From assembly GCA_038046485.1 (NCBI GenBank), contig JBBSWA010000073.1, positions 1 to 53,494 on the forward strand: a stretch of DNA of 53,494 bases, given 5' to 3'. The notes below the pieces were generated by a model, which worked only from the letters and a program-made list of their open reading frames with translations, did no database searches and was not told where the DNA came from. Position 1 is the first letter of the stretch, and the number at the start of each line of letters is the position of its first letter. The stretch is from JBBSWA01 sp038046485. Its GTDB lineage: Archaea > Nanobdellota > Nanobdellia > Woesearchaeales > SM23-78. Made by a program: the position numbers and the translations under genes. This document shows, in pieces, positions 7,835 to 16,645 of this stretch.

Positions 7835-8728
7835 TCATCCCGAAGCTTGAATCGCCTCGATCAAGTTCAATGCACTGATGACGGAATCTCTTCTAAGACA
7901 GACTTCATCCCCCAGCATTAAGGTCTTGTACCCTGTTCTTATGAGATAAGCGACGTCTGAGATGTCTGAACAGCTTGGCTCTAGGCTTTCTGCTAAGGAA
8001 GAACAGACCCTGGACGCGGCAATCACGTTCGGATCTTTCTTTATCATCAAATCCATTGCTGCTAGAATATCATGCGGCATGTCTACCTCAGCGTATAAGT
8101 CACCTCGAGCTGCCATCAATCTGTTTTTACCATCGTATTCACTTGCTACGTATTCTAAGCCTTTTTTCGACTCGATCTTTTCTGCGATGACGGCAGCTGG
8201 ATCGAGCTTTCTTAATGCTTCAGAATCCGATACAGACTCCACAAAAGAAAGCATGTAGGTATGCACGCCCGCCGTTATCCCTGCCTCTATATATTGGAAG
8301 TCCTTCTTTGTCAGGTACCCCTCAATCTCTAATGAAGGATCTCGGATATTCAAAGACTCGCCTGGGCCGACCACTCGCTTGGGACCTTCCAAAAAAAGAA
8401 GGCGGTTGCCATCAATCCCCACCAAGGTGACGTGCTCACGGCCGTTTCCAAAGTAGGCTTCTACAGGAGTGTTTACCTTGATTCGATGGTTGAGCCTCAC
8501 CTCAGTAAATGGCGGCGTCCAATATCCTACTGTGCGAAGTTGCCGACCTTTCAAGTCAATCCATACTTCTTTTTCCTTTGCTTCTTCCTTCAAACGCTTC
8601 AATAAAACATCTAATGGTTCCTTAACCGGCATGACTGTATTTAGCCTAAGACCAGAGACCACCGGGTGGCGCGCCACTTCCTTTAGAAATGGCGCGTACG
8701 GCGGGACTGTAACAATTACGGAAGTCAT
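7835..8728 (-). CDS. Pyruvate-kinase-like barrel protein without C-terminal domain
   Basis: At 297 residues this is much shorter than a normal pyruvate kinase (about 450-480), yet it keeps the family's landmarks in order: LRLN (the R-x-N after strand 1), IDLKGRQLRT (compare TKGPEIRTG), the small barrel insert with GPKRVVGPGESLNI, LTKKDFQYIEAGI...LSFVES, the catalytic EKIESKKGLEYV (Lys and metal-binding Glu) and MAARGDLYAEV. The regulatory C-terminal domain is absent. It sits 7 bases after the GATase-like gene. It may phosphorylate or dephosphorylate a small acid, or act as a binding subunit; the exact reaction is open. Confidence 0.7.
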   Translation of the reverse strand: MTSVIVTVPPYAPFLKEVARHPVVSGLRLNTVMPVKEPLDVLLKRLKEEAKEKEVWIDLKGRQLRTVGYWTPPFTEVRLNHRIKVNTPVEAYFGNGREHVTLVGIDGNRLLFLEGPKRVVGPGESLNIRDPSLEIEGYLTKKDFQYIEAGITAGVHTYMLSFVESVSDSEALRKLDPAAVIAEKIESKKGLEYVASEYDGKNRLMAARGDLYAEVDMPHDILAAMDLMIKKDPNVIAASRVCSSLAESLEPSCSDISDVAYLIRTGYKTLMLGDEVCLRRDSVISALNLIEAIQASG

Positions 8729-8735
8729 GCTGACC

Positions 8736-9614
8736 TCACGCCAACCTCGAACTTTTCGCCGATCCAGTACTTGTACCTGGTTTCACGAGCACACTCTTGC
8801 CACCACTGTTCAAAATCGGCGTTGGAATGCACAAGTGCGCCAAAGTGTTCAAGGTGCTATAGGCTGCTTCCAGCTCAGCGACTTTAGCTTCTTCCATCTC
8901 TGCTGTCTTGGAAACTTTCATCTTAGCCAGGAAGTCATCTAAGGTGCCCTCATCTGTCTTGCTCTTCAGACGAGTGCGTTGCAATTCCAAGTGGCTGATG
9001 AAATGGAAGACTTCTCCCTTACCTTCAGGAAAGCCGACAGCGATGTAAGGCTTGCCGTAACGCTCTTCCATCTCTTCACTCATGATCAAAGGCACAACAC
9101 CTTGCTCGATGTCATAGACATGACTGCTGCCTTCCAACCACCACTGTGGATGGCATTGGGCATAATTCAAACCCATGAACCGCCTGCCGATGTCTGTGTG
9201 GGCTTCCACTTCTACGACGTCATTGTTTCCACTACCTGTTGTCTGATTTACCTTATGCAACTTTTTTGGAAACGCCTTGGTCACTAAACCCAAAGACCAA
9301 TCCGTGCTGACCAGGCGCCCTCCTTCTGACACAAAATCCCTTACTGCAGTCACGGGAGCTCCTGTATCATAGGCCTTACAGTTGGCAAACATCACCCGAC
9401 CACCATTGTTCTTGGTTACTGCCTCTGAATCAATTAAGGCATACGGAACCTTCAAGGTATCCAACAGTTTTTCTACATGGTCGTACTGACCTTTTACCAC
9501 GACAATTTCTCCGTCCTTGATGGCACGTAACTGTTCGAGCATGCCAGGGTTCTGCCGGATGCTCACTTGCTCAAAGATCTGAGCACTGCTTCGATACGCA
9601 CTGTTCATAGCCAT
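8736..9614 (-). CDS. GATase1-like (ThuA/DUF4159-like) domain protein
   Basis: A 292-residue protein with an alpha/beta core that resembles the class I glutamine-amidotransferase-like fold used by ThuA and DUF4159 proteins: GEIVVVKGQYDHVEKLLDTL, the ridge GGRVMFANC, SEGGRLVSTDWSLGLV, and a late beta segment GKGEVFHFISHLE. No proper catalytic Cys-His-Glu triad is obvious, so it is likely a binding domain. A helical, charged C-terminal part follows. It lies 3 bases after the vWA gene, so vWA, kinase and this protein are probably made together. Confidence 0.55.
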   Translation of the reverse strand: MAMNSAYRSSAQIFEQVSIRQNPGMLEQLRAIKDGEIVVVKGQYDHVEKLLDTLKVPYALIDSEAVTKNNGGRVMFANCKAYDTGAPVTAVRDFVSEGGRLVSTDWSLGLVTKAFPKKLHKVNQTTGSGNNDVVEVEAHTDIGRRFMGLNYAQCHPQWWLEGSSHVYDIEQGVVPLIMSEEMEERYGKPYIAVGFPEGKGEVFHFISHLELQRTRLKSKTDEGTLDDFLAKMKVSKTAEMEEAKVAELEAAYSTLNTLAHLCIPTPILNSGGKSVLVKPGTSTGSAKSSRLA

Positions 9615-9617
9615 TTT

Positions 9618-10586
9618 TCATCCCTCCAACAGCGACGTGCTCTTCTTTGAGCCTGCTGTTAACTTCAACTTAGACTTCATACCGGGTGGCAAACCAGGAG
9701 CTGCCCGTAAAGAAGTCATAACTGCCTCGATGCCGCCTGCATCCTGCCTAGCACTGAGATTGGTTTTGAAATCACCAAAGTTACCCCAACGCTGCGCAAT
9801 CAAACCCATCGCTACATCCACGACCCGCATGGGGTCGTAAACAGGAACAATGTGGCCAGGCCCTAGAGCTTCCTCCCATTTCGCGATGATCTCTGGATTT
9901 TTACCTGGCATATCGTTTTCCTTGCGCAAGAAACGAATGTCGTAGCGTTGCCCTAGCTCTTTCCAGACTTCTACCGCATCCAAGGCCTGTGTTGTGACTC
10001 CCAGATGTTTTTTTACTTGGGCTGGATTGATGGTGTCGTAGAACTTTTCATCCCCCATGATGATCATGAAGGGATCTTTGGCATTTGGTGTTGTGCAGCG
10101 GGACATCATGAAATACGCCCACAACTCATAACTTTCCCGGATTCCGGGACCTCCACCACCCTCTGGCTGTAAAGCCTTGAGATAATCATCCAAGGTAGGC
10201 CCTTTGCCAAAGTTAGATATCTGCACAGGCCATTGATCGCTGTTAGCATCTCCAATCACGGAAAAGCTGATATCAACACAGGGCTTGTATTTTGACAAAG
10301 TTTGGTAGAGAAGTGGCAGGCGATCAAAGATCTCTGCTGGCCAGGTCTTCATCGAACCGGTGCCATCCACCGCGAGAATGACCGGGTCTTCGCTGTCACT
10401 GCTGATCGTCTTTCCATTTGGGTCCACCAAGTCCAAATTCGGTGCCTTCTTCTTGCTGTACGAACGCTCACTGCCCTTTGCAGCGGCTTCTTTCTTTAGA
10501 TCATCCAAGTAAGGCGCACGGGCTGAACCATAATCGTACGCTCCTGGACTCTTCCAATTTTTCGTATCATCTCCCCAGCTGTACAT
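9618..10586 (-). CDS. von Willebrand factor A (vWA) domain protein
   Basis: A 322-residue protein with an N-terminal charged linker (residues 1-60), a vWA domain from about residue 65, and a basic tail. The metal-ion-dependent adhesion site is modified but recognisable: DGTGSM replaces the usual DxSxS, and a later IIMGDEKF supplies an acidic residue. vWA domains bind partner proteins through a divalent metal. It lies 17 bases after a Ser/Thr kinase gene. Kinase-vWA pairs are known in signalling modules such as the TerY-associated group, but a phosphatase is missing here. Confidence 0.8.
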   Translation of the reverse strand: MYSWGDDTKNWKSPGAYDYGSARAPYLDDLKKEAAAKGSERSYSKKKAPNLDLVDPNGKTISSDSEDPVILAVDGTGSMKTWPAEIFDRLPLLYQTLSKYKPCVDISFSVIGDANSDQWPVQISNFGKGPTLDDYLKALQPEGGGGPGIRESYELWAYFMMSRCTTPNAKDPFMIIMGDEKFYDTINPAQVKKHLGVTTQALDAVEVWKELGQRYDIRFLRKENDMPGKNPEIIAKWEEALGPGHIVPVYDPMRVVDVAMGLIAQRWGNFGDFKTNLSARQDAGGIEAVMTSLRAAPGLPPGMKSKLKLTAGSKKSTSLLEG

Positions 10587-10603
10587 GTTACATCATCCTC
10601 CAT

Positions 10604-11371
10604 TCATTTTTTTGACACTCTTTTTCCAAAGGCCTCTTGACGAACATCTGAAAGACGTGCGACTAAGTCTTGCTTCTCCCAGTTCGGGCGGTCTACTGCG
10701 TTGTAACGCACGAGATCACATAGAAATTCTTGCAGAGGCTTAGGAACATAATCTGGCATCAATTTAGAGATTGGGTCGCCGCCTAATGCATAGATCATCG
10801 TTAATCCTAGTGAATAGAGATCTGACTCAGGTATGGGCGGTTTTCCATCCATCACTTCCGGTGCTGCAAACACAGCTGTGTATCCGGCGGCTTTTGTATC
10901 TCTGTGCGGACGAAGCGAAGAAAGGCCATAATCGACGAGTACGGCATTATGCTCAGGCGGCTGAACAATCACATTCGGAGGCTTTACATCTCCATGAATG
11001 ATCCCTTTGTTGTGCAGGTAATATAAGGCGTTTAACAGGCGCTGACCAATCCAAGACACATCTTCCGGATGCAAGGCCTTGTGCTTTGCAATGGACTTGT
11101 CGAGAGGCTTACCATCAATGAAGCTCATGGCGAGCACGTAGCTCTTATCCGGTGCTCGGAAGAAATCTCTCAACGCTGGTAAGGAATAGTGATGCACTTG
11201 CCACAAAAGTTTTGCTTCTTGACGCAAGAGCTCAGCATCATCCTTAGTCAGGTCGATGTTTTGCTTGAGACAGGCTCTTTCGTCTAATAATAAATGACGA
11301 GCCTCATAGGTACGGCCAAACCCCCCTTCTCCGATCTGGCGAATGACCTCGTAACTGCCGATGACGGTCAT
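10604..11371 (-). CDS. Serine/threonine protein kinase
   Basis: A 255-residue protein kinase domain with all main motifs: glycine loop GEGGFGRTY (residues 14-22), the ATP-anchoring Lys in ACLKQ (residue 36), Glu in LLRQEAKLL, catalytic loop HGDVKPPNVIV (HGD in place of HRD, near residue 125), DYG in place of DFG, and AAPEVM. It should be active. There is no membrane segment or sensor domain. It overlaps the NMN adenylyltransferase gene by four bases (ATGA), so its synthesis is coupled to an NAD-making enzyme. Substrates are unknown; the vWA, GATase-like and NAD enzymes are candidates. Confidence 0.9.
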   Translation of the reverse strand: MTVIGSYEVIRQIGEGGFGRTYEARHLLLDERACLKQNIDLTKDDAELLRQEAKLLWQVHHYSLPALRDFFRAPDKSYVLAMSFIDGKPLDKSIAKHKALHPEDVSWIGQRLLNALYYLHNKGIIHGDVKPPNVIVQPPEHNAVLVDYGLSSLRPHRDTKAAGYTAVFAAPEVMDGKPPIPESDLYSLGLTMIYALGGDPISKLMPDYVPKPLQEFLCDLVRYNAVDRPNWEKQDLVARLSDVRQEAFGKRVSKK

Positions 11372-11931
11372 GCAAACTCACCCCTTTTTTCAGCGAGCGT
11401 TGCCAGCGTAGCAAGGCCGAATTCTTTCACGAAACGATCGGCAAGACCTTTTTCTTTCAAGTAAACGGTGACGGGGTCTGGAACCATGTGCTCCCACGGC
11501 TCACCCTTTGCTAAGGCATCTCGTACCATAGTCGCGCAGATATACACCCACTTGTCTTGAGGTACTAGACGAGCTGGGTGAATAACCGAGTAATCATTTT
11601 TTAGAAGGGTCTCTACATAATCGTTCGCGGTAACGAAATGATCCAACTTACCGAACAAACCCAAGGCCAATTCCCGCCATTTTGGCCCGTTGTCTAAATC
11701 TGGGACCTCGACGAACGAGTAATTGGAAAACTTGGGCTTTAGAACGAGGTCGATCATTTCAGCTGACTCTTGAGGGGTGAATGGATTGCGCACGTTATAG
11801 CGATTGGAACTGCCAAGACCAATGTAGACGTAGTCCGAGCGCTCGCACAAGGTTTCGAGCATGACCGCATGCCCTTTATGGACTGGCTTGAAACGTGCTA
11901 CCGTTCCCACAATTCCCAGGTCTTTTGCCAT
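11368..11931 (-). CDS. nadM: Nicotinamide/nicotinate mononucleotide adenylyltransferase
   Basis: A 187-residue nucleotidyltransferase of the archaeal NadM type. It joins NMN or nicotinate mononucleotide with ATP to make NAD or its deamido form. The sequence shows GTVARFKPVHKGHA with the HxGH motif (H18, H21), the nucleotide-binding segment SSNRYNVRNPFTPQE and the late I-C-A-T-x-x-R (ISSTxxR equivalent) followed by W-E-H-M-V-P-D-P-V, typical of archaeal enzymes. It lies 112 bases downstream of nadE behind three regulatory boxes and overlaps the kinase gene by ATGA. Confidence 0.9.
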   Translation of the reverse strand: MAKDLGIVGTVARFKPVHKGHAVMLETLCERSDYVYIGLGSSNRYNVRNPFTPQESAEMIDLVLKPKFSNYSFVEVPDLDNGPKWRELALGLFGKLDHFVTANDYVETLLKNDYSVIHPARLVPQDKWVYICATMVRDALAKGEPWEHMVPDPVTVYLKEKGLADRFVKEFGLATLATLAEKRGEFA

Positions 11932-11953
11932 GCCGAAAAGAATGGAATTGCAG

Positions 11954-12006
11954 ATAATGTATTTTTCAGTGGTATAATGTACATTATAGTAGAAATGTAT
12001 ATTTTT
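11954..12006. promoter_or_regulatory. Three TACATT-type boxes upstream of nadM
   Basis: The 112-base gap before nadM holds ATAATGTATTTTT (11954-11966), a perfect 16-bp palindrome TATAATGTACATTATA (11973-11988) and ATGTATATTTTT (11995-12006). On the minus strand they read as GAAAAATACATTAT, TACATTATA and AAAAATATACATTTC. Matching boxes occur at 15618-15654 and 17561-17571 in the other control regions of the island. They probably bind a common regulator; the AbrB-PhoU protein at 15692 is the obvious candidate. Confidence 0.6.
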
Positions 12007-12043
12007 AGTAAAATAAGCCGTTTTGACTTAACTCGTTAAAAAA

Positions 12044-14092
12044 TCATACCACCACAGACATATACTCTTTAGGCCGATACTCATTTAAAGCGACCACTTC
12101 TGCTCTTAAATTACTGTATTTTCTTGTTGGCTTCCACCGTCTTAAACGTTCCCGGTTGTCAAAGCCAAAAGCAGTTTTGCTCGTAACAATAATCGGACAT
12201 GTTTGAACTCTTTTGAAGTAATTGTTAACCACTGTACTGCAGAACCACTCTAAATCAGCCAAGAAGACAGAAGGCTTATCTATATCCCATCGCCTAATCA
12301 GATCTGTTGAAATGCCCAGGTGTGCCTCTAACGTACCCTCTAAGTACCAACTGGCAACATCCGCCATCGATTTTCGCTTATAATCCAACATGCTTTCAAT
12401 TAATGCGCAATGATAACCAAACCGCATCGGATCCACTTGCTTCTTATCGGGATGCAATCGATCCTTCTCAAGCTCTGCAGAAGGCTGAATCTGCCCTTCT
12501 TTAAACCTCCATAACGAATCCGGCATTAAAATGTCTGGAATTACGGTCTTACGGAAAACAGTCTCGTTCAAGTACCGCGCCATCTGAACCACTTCTGTTT
12601 TTGTACAATCCCCAATTGGAGCGAGAGCACCGTTGACATCCCCATACAATGTTGCGTAACCTAACGCAATCTCCAGCTTGTTTCCATTGTTGGTGAAAAG
12701 TGCACCCCATATAGCGGCTAAATTTGATAAGACATTCGTACCTCGAATCTTGGCTTGCACATTGCCTGCTTGATTGGCTGTTAATACCCTTTTATTACCT
12801 AATATACTTATATTCTCCAATATTCGACTATTCACATCAACCATTTCGTCAATAGGAACCACGATGTAAGGAATGCCTAAAGCATCTGCAACAAACTTAG
12901 CTGTTTCACGTGTTTCTTTAGAATTAAAATCCTTGTAAGGCATGTTGAAGCCCAACACTTTATCCTTACCAACCGCCTGCACTAACAGGGCTGCAACTAC
13001 GGAGCTATCAATCCCCCCGCTTAACCCTATAATATACTTTGGTTGGTGATCCAAACCCGTAATCTCTTTCATATGACGAATTCCTTCTACAATGGCTGCA
13101 TTTTTCTGCGCAATTTTTGGCTCCTCCACACGCTTTAGGGGAGGCCTGCAAAGATCATCCACTACGAGCAACTCGCGCGCATAATGCTTCTCACTCAACA
13201 AGATCGGCTTACCTTGCGCATTGTAAACCGTAGAACCCCCATCAAGGGTTATGATATCTTTACCATTGTTCTGAGCACCCGCACAATTCACATATCCAGA
13301 TGGAACAAATTTATCCCCGGAATCTTCCTTCAAGAACAATACCCTGCGGTCGCGGGCGTCATTTTTTCCGAAAGTCCACGGAGAAGTAGAAGAGTTTGAT
13401 ATGAACTCTGCACCATTCTCTATCAATATCTTAGTCGGATTCAGCGCCCTTCTTTTTCTCCTATAATCCTCACACCACCAATCCTCGCACAACACAAAGC
13501 CCACCGGAACGATCCTGTCATCTCCCCGGATTAAATACGGCTGCAGCAAAGACTCCAAAGAAACATCAAATTCATCCGCTATCCCTCTCAAAGAGAAGAA
13601 ATAACGCTCGTCATCAAACACTCTATACGTTGGTAAAAGCGTCTTGGGCTGAACGCCGGGTGGAAGTAGAGGCGTTTCAACCAATCTTTTTGCTGGCTCT
13701 CCATCTTGAAAGATGCGAACCGCATTGTATTTTCTAGTCCTTCCATCAGGATTTGGATGAATTTCCTTAAATCTCGATTCAAACTTAGTTCCTCTAAGGC
13801 GATCATCTATATTCTTAGCATCATCCACGTAAATATTACCATACGCAACTGCCATTCGAAGGCGAGCACTTTCCTTGCGAATGTCTTCATCATACGACAT
13901 GGCGTCCAAACAATAGTCATCATCCACCCAATCGTCTGCACTCATATAAGGCTTAATCGCCATTTCAGGAAAAAAGGCAGCGGTAGCTCCTTCACGTGCT
14001 GCTTGCTCCATAAATCGGATGATGGTCTCTACATTCCTCTCAGGATCTGAAACCACTTCCATCTGAGCGAGAGCGAAGCGGGGAGAGGTCAT
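12044..14092 (-). CDS. nadE: Glutamine-dependent NAD synthetase
   Basis: A 682-residue two-domain enzyme that amidates nicotinate adenine dinucleotide to NAD with ATP. Residues 1-300 are a nitrilase-type glutaminase: the catalytic Glu is in FFPEMAIKPY, the Cys in VGFVLCEDWWCEDY, with a Lys between them. The synthetase domain has the PP-loop LSGGIDSSVVAAL near residue 360 and the ALGYATLYGDVNGALAPIGD segment. Length and order match the long glutamine-using form. It follows the nicotinate phosphoribosyltransferase gene by one base, so both belong to one transcript. Confidence 0.95.
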   Translation of the reverse strand: MTSPRFALAQMEVVSDPERNVETIIRFMEQAAREGATAAFFPEMAIKPYMSADDWVDDDYCLDAMSYDEDIRKESARLRMAVAYGNIYVDDAKNIDDRLRGTKFESRFKEIHPNPDGRTRKYNAVRIFQDGEPAKRLVETPLLPPGVQPKTLLPTYRVFDDERYFFSLRGIADEFDVSLESLLQPYLIRGDDRIVPVGFVLCEDWWCEDYRRKRRALNPTKILIENGAEFISNSSTSPWTFGKNDARDRRVLFLKEDSGDKFVPSGYVNCAGAQNNGKDIITLDGGSTVYNAQGKPILLSEKHYARELLVVDDLCRPPLKRVEEPKIAQKNAAIVEGIRHMKEITGLDHQPKYIIGLSGGIDSSVVAALLVQAVGKDKVLGFNMPYKDFNSKETRETAKFVADALGIPYIVVPIDEMVDVNSRILENISILGNKRVLTANQAGNVQAKIRGTNVLSNLAAIWGALFTNNGNKLEIALGYATLYGDVNGALAPIGDCTKTEVVQMARYLNETVFRKTVIPDILMPDSLWRFKEGQIQPSAELEKDRLHPDKKQVDPMRFGYHCALIESMLDYKRKSMADVASWYLEGTLEAHLGISTDLIRRWDIDKPSVFLADLEWFCSTVVNNYFKRVQTCPIIVTSKTAFGFDNRERLRRWKPTRKYSNLRAEVVALNEYRPKEYMSVVV

Positions 14093-14093
14093 C

Positions 14094-15557
14094 TTAACCT
14101 CCTAAACGGCCTAATATGGAGCGGCGCTCTGCTCTTCTGGATTCCATGATGGCTAATGTTTGAGGGCTGTATACAATTTCAGTATATTGACCCCACGTTC
14201 GCTCCGCACGTTCACGCTGGACTCGTAGATCTTCATTGTACTCAATTCTGCCCTGACCCACTACCTTTTGCATGAGCGGCTCACCGTCTATTTCTTCATC
14301 TGCTTGAGCCACGATGAGTTGATTGCCTTTTCCGTAGACTCGTACTCGACCAGGGATCGATTCCTTACCTGGCGAATCGGAGAACTTCATACCCGGCTCA
14401 AACCGATCACCATGTTTCGTTGCACTTCTCTTGTACGCAAAGGAGCCAGCATCTCTACTTGCTCCTTCTTGGAAATATCCTCCAGCACCCACAATGATAT
14501 CTACTGGGTCAAATCCGGCTGCAGCATAGATACGCTGTGTTTCTCGGGCCTTACTAGGCGTATACCCATCTTCAACCACCATCTTTGTCGCTGGAATGCC
14601 AGCAGCCAGCATCATTCTCTTCCAGGTCACACATTGTTGAGGCACATCCCCTGAATCAAAACGAGGCATGATTATTTTACCCTGTCCTTCGTATTTTCTT
14701 ACTAAGTCTAAAATATCGGGCAATCCTGAGCGGACTGTGTCAATTACGTCTGGAAGAAGAGCACTACGCTGATTCTTTTGAACGAACTCCTCAAAAGCCA
14801 GGCGTTGAGCTTCTTCCAAGCTGATTCCTTCCCGCTGAAAGCTCATGATATATTCATGACCGACCGTTCCGATGTCTTGGAAATATTCAGGAAACCGGAG
14901 AACGGCTAAATCATTGGAAGTGAGGCCAAGACCCCCACCCACATATAAGGCTAACATAAGTGTCACATGATCGTTAATTGTTTTTTCGCTTCTCAAACCG
15001 AACTCGGCGAATTGCTCTCCTACTGCTTCATAAAAAAGCCTGGCTTTTGTTGCTTGAATGATCGGTGCCCATATTTCCAGCAATCCGGGCTCTAGATGAC
15101 TCACTAAAGCACCTGTACCTTCCACACTCATTAAAGGAGTGTATTTGCCATCCTTGACTAAAAAAGTTTGACCGCCAGGTAACGCATAGATATCGATGGG
15201 CATTCTTCCTAAATTACGTAGCGTATCTTTCCAGGTCTCAATCGGGAACTTTTTTACTTTTCCGTGCTGTCTGAAAAATTCGTAAGCCTCCTCTACCTCA
15301 TCTGGTAATATGGGATTCAAGAACCAAGTATACAAGACTTTCTCCAAGCCAGCCATAATGTATCGACCGTTTACGCCCTCTTCTGGCAAGGCCTTTCTTG
15401 CGACCAGTGTATAAACGGCTTCGTGATCGGCAAAGGTGTCGCTCGAACCCGACATCGTTCGTTTATAGGTATCCGAAGCAGCGCAGCGATTATCGGGCTG
15501 GAAACGATCCCAAAACTTCTTTTGCCGCTCGTTCTGCGCTAATGGGGGGGTGATCAT
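14094..15557 (-). CDS. pncB: Nicotinate phosphoribosyltransferase
   Basis: A 487-residue type II phosphoribosyltransferase that makes nicotinate mononucleotide from nicotinate and PRPP. It shows the family's N-terminal Y-T-L-V-A-R-K and AGLEKVLYTWF, the TVGHEYIMSFQREG segment with the active-site His, the phosphate-binding IIMPRFDSGDVPQQ, and the DIIVGAGGYF and FAYKRSATK stretches. Its first domain is unusual enough that nicotinamide use is not excluded. It is the first gene of the minus-strand arm. The control region behind it carries two TACATT boxes shared with the divergent AbrB-PhoU gene. Confidence 0.85.
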   Translation of the reverse strand: MITPPLAQNERQKKFWDRFQPDNRCAASDTYKRTMSGSSDTFADHEAVYTLVARKALPEEGVNGRYIMAGLEKVLYTWFLNPILPDEVEEAYEFFRQHGKVKKFPIETWKDTLRNLGRMPIDIYALPGGQTFLVKDGKYTPLMSVEGTGALVSHLEPGLLEIWAPIIQATKARLFYEAVGEQFAEFGLRSEKTINDHVTLMLALYVGGGLGLTSNDLAVLRFPEYFQDIGTVGHEYIMSFQREGISLEEAQRLAFEEFVQKNQRSALLPDVIDTVRSGLPDILDLVRKYEGQGKIIMPRFDSGDVPQQCVTWKRMMLAAGIPATKMVVEDGYTPSKARETQRIYAAAGFDPVDIIVGAGGYFQEGASRDAGSFAYKRSATKHGDRFEPGMKFSDSPGKESIPGRVRVYGKGNQLIVAQADEEIDGEPLMQKVVGQGRIEYNEDLRVQRERAERTWGQYTEIVYSPQTLAIMESRRAERRSILGRLGG

Positions 15558-15617
15558 GCTTCTTGGAACCTCGTCTTCTTTTAAAACCTTATACTCTATC
15601 GATAGCCTATACTTCTT

Positions 15618-15654
15618 CTATAATGTACTTTTCCCGTAAATAATGTATCTTTTT
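15618..15654. promoter_or_regulatory. Two TACATT-type boxes in the divergent pncB / phoU-like control region
   Basis: CTATAATGTACTTTT (15618-15632) and AAATAATGTATCTTTTT (15638-15654) repeat in the same direction 20 bases apart. The second one abuts the AT-rich TATA box (AATATATATAG, near 15660-15670) of the AbrB-PhoU gene, and the minus-strand promoter of pncB (GAGTATAAGG and TTTTAAAAG) lies about 30 bases on the other side. A protein bound here could control both arms. Confidence 0.6.
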
Positions 15655-15691
15655 CGAAAAATATATATAGTTTAGTTACTTTCCCTTTCCT

Positions 15692-16600
15692 ATGTACGCC
15701 CGAAAACTCATTGCGCACGGCCCCAGTAGCCTGACCATTGCCTTGCCCTTCAAATGGGTGCAGAAATATGGTTTGGAAAAGGGCGATGTGGTTGCTGTTG
15801 AAGAGACGGATCAAGGGCTTTGCGTGAACCCCAAGGCATCCGAGCGAAAAAAAGATATCCAAATCAGTCTTGTAGGACATGATTGGCCCGCCATTGTTAC
15901 TGTTTTGACGACTGTTTATCGCCGAGGCTATGATCAAGTTCGTGTGCGGTATGAGACCCCGCAAGAATACCAAGACATTTCTACCTCTGTTCGGCTGCTT
16001 TTAGGCTATGCCATTACTGAAAACCGAAAAGGCAGCTGCCACATCAAGAGTTTACCTAGTGAATTAGAGCAAGACTTCCCCACTTTGTTTCGAAGGGTCT
16101 TTTTTATTCTACTGCAAGAACTCGACGATTTATCTGAGAACCTAGATGCAGAAACGTTCAAAAGCTTTTACCATCGCGACGCTGACTTGAACGCCATTGT
16201 AAACTTAGCCCTGCGCATGATCAACAAAGGCTATATTCACGACCGCTTCCAAGAACTGCACCTCTTCCATGCCTTGCTTATCTTGGAAGAGATGGGCGAT
16301 GACATCACACGTTTCACAATTGAAGCGGCTAAAGACGGGAAAGGATTGAAAACAGGCCTTCAACATTGTGCAAAACTACTGCGATTGCTACATGACGGCT
16401 ATTTTCAGAAGACGATTGGCATCATGGAATTCTACAAACAATACTACTTGTACTGGCCTGATGTTAAAAAATCAGCCGCGCCTGTCTACGACTATTTTAC
16501 CAAAGAAAAAGGGAAGCATGTATTTTACTTACGCAGCATTGTTGAGAAGACGATTCAGTTAGCGGAGATTCTGCTGTTGCCCCAGATTGAGGAGAAATAA
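15692..16600 (+). CDS. AbrB-type DNA-binding and PhoU-like domain regulator
   Basis: A 302-residue protein. Residues 1-45 form a SpoVT/AbrB swapped-hairpin DNA-binding domain (RKLIAHGPSSLTIALPFKWV, then YGLEKGDVVAVEE). The remainder is helical and matches the PhoU-like three-helix repeats seen in archaeal AbrB-PhoU proteins. A TATA box lies about 25-30 bases before the ATG. Its divergent position opposite pncB and the repeated boxes in the shared control region make it the likely local regulator of the NAD island. The ligand is unknown; PhoU domains usually bind metal clusters. Confidence 0.8.
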   Translation: MYARKLIAHGPSSLTIALPFKWVQKYGLEKGDVVAVEETDQGLCVNPKASERKKDIQISLVGHDWPAIVTVLTTVYRRGYDQVRVRYETPQEYQDISTSVRLLLGYAITENRKGSCHIKSLPSELEQDFPTLFRRVFFILLQELDDLSENLDAETFKSFYHRDADLNAIVNLALRMINKGYIHDRFQELHLFHALLILEEMGDDITRFTIEAAKDGKGLKTGLQHCAKLLRLLHDGYFQKTIGIMEFYKQYYLYWPDVKKSAAPVYDYFTKEKGKHVFYLRSIVEKTIQLAEILLLPQIEEK

Positions 16601-16645
16601 TATGTACACGCAAAGATAAAAAAGCTAGGCGCACTTCTCCTTCTC

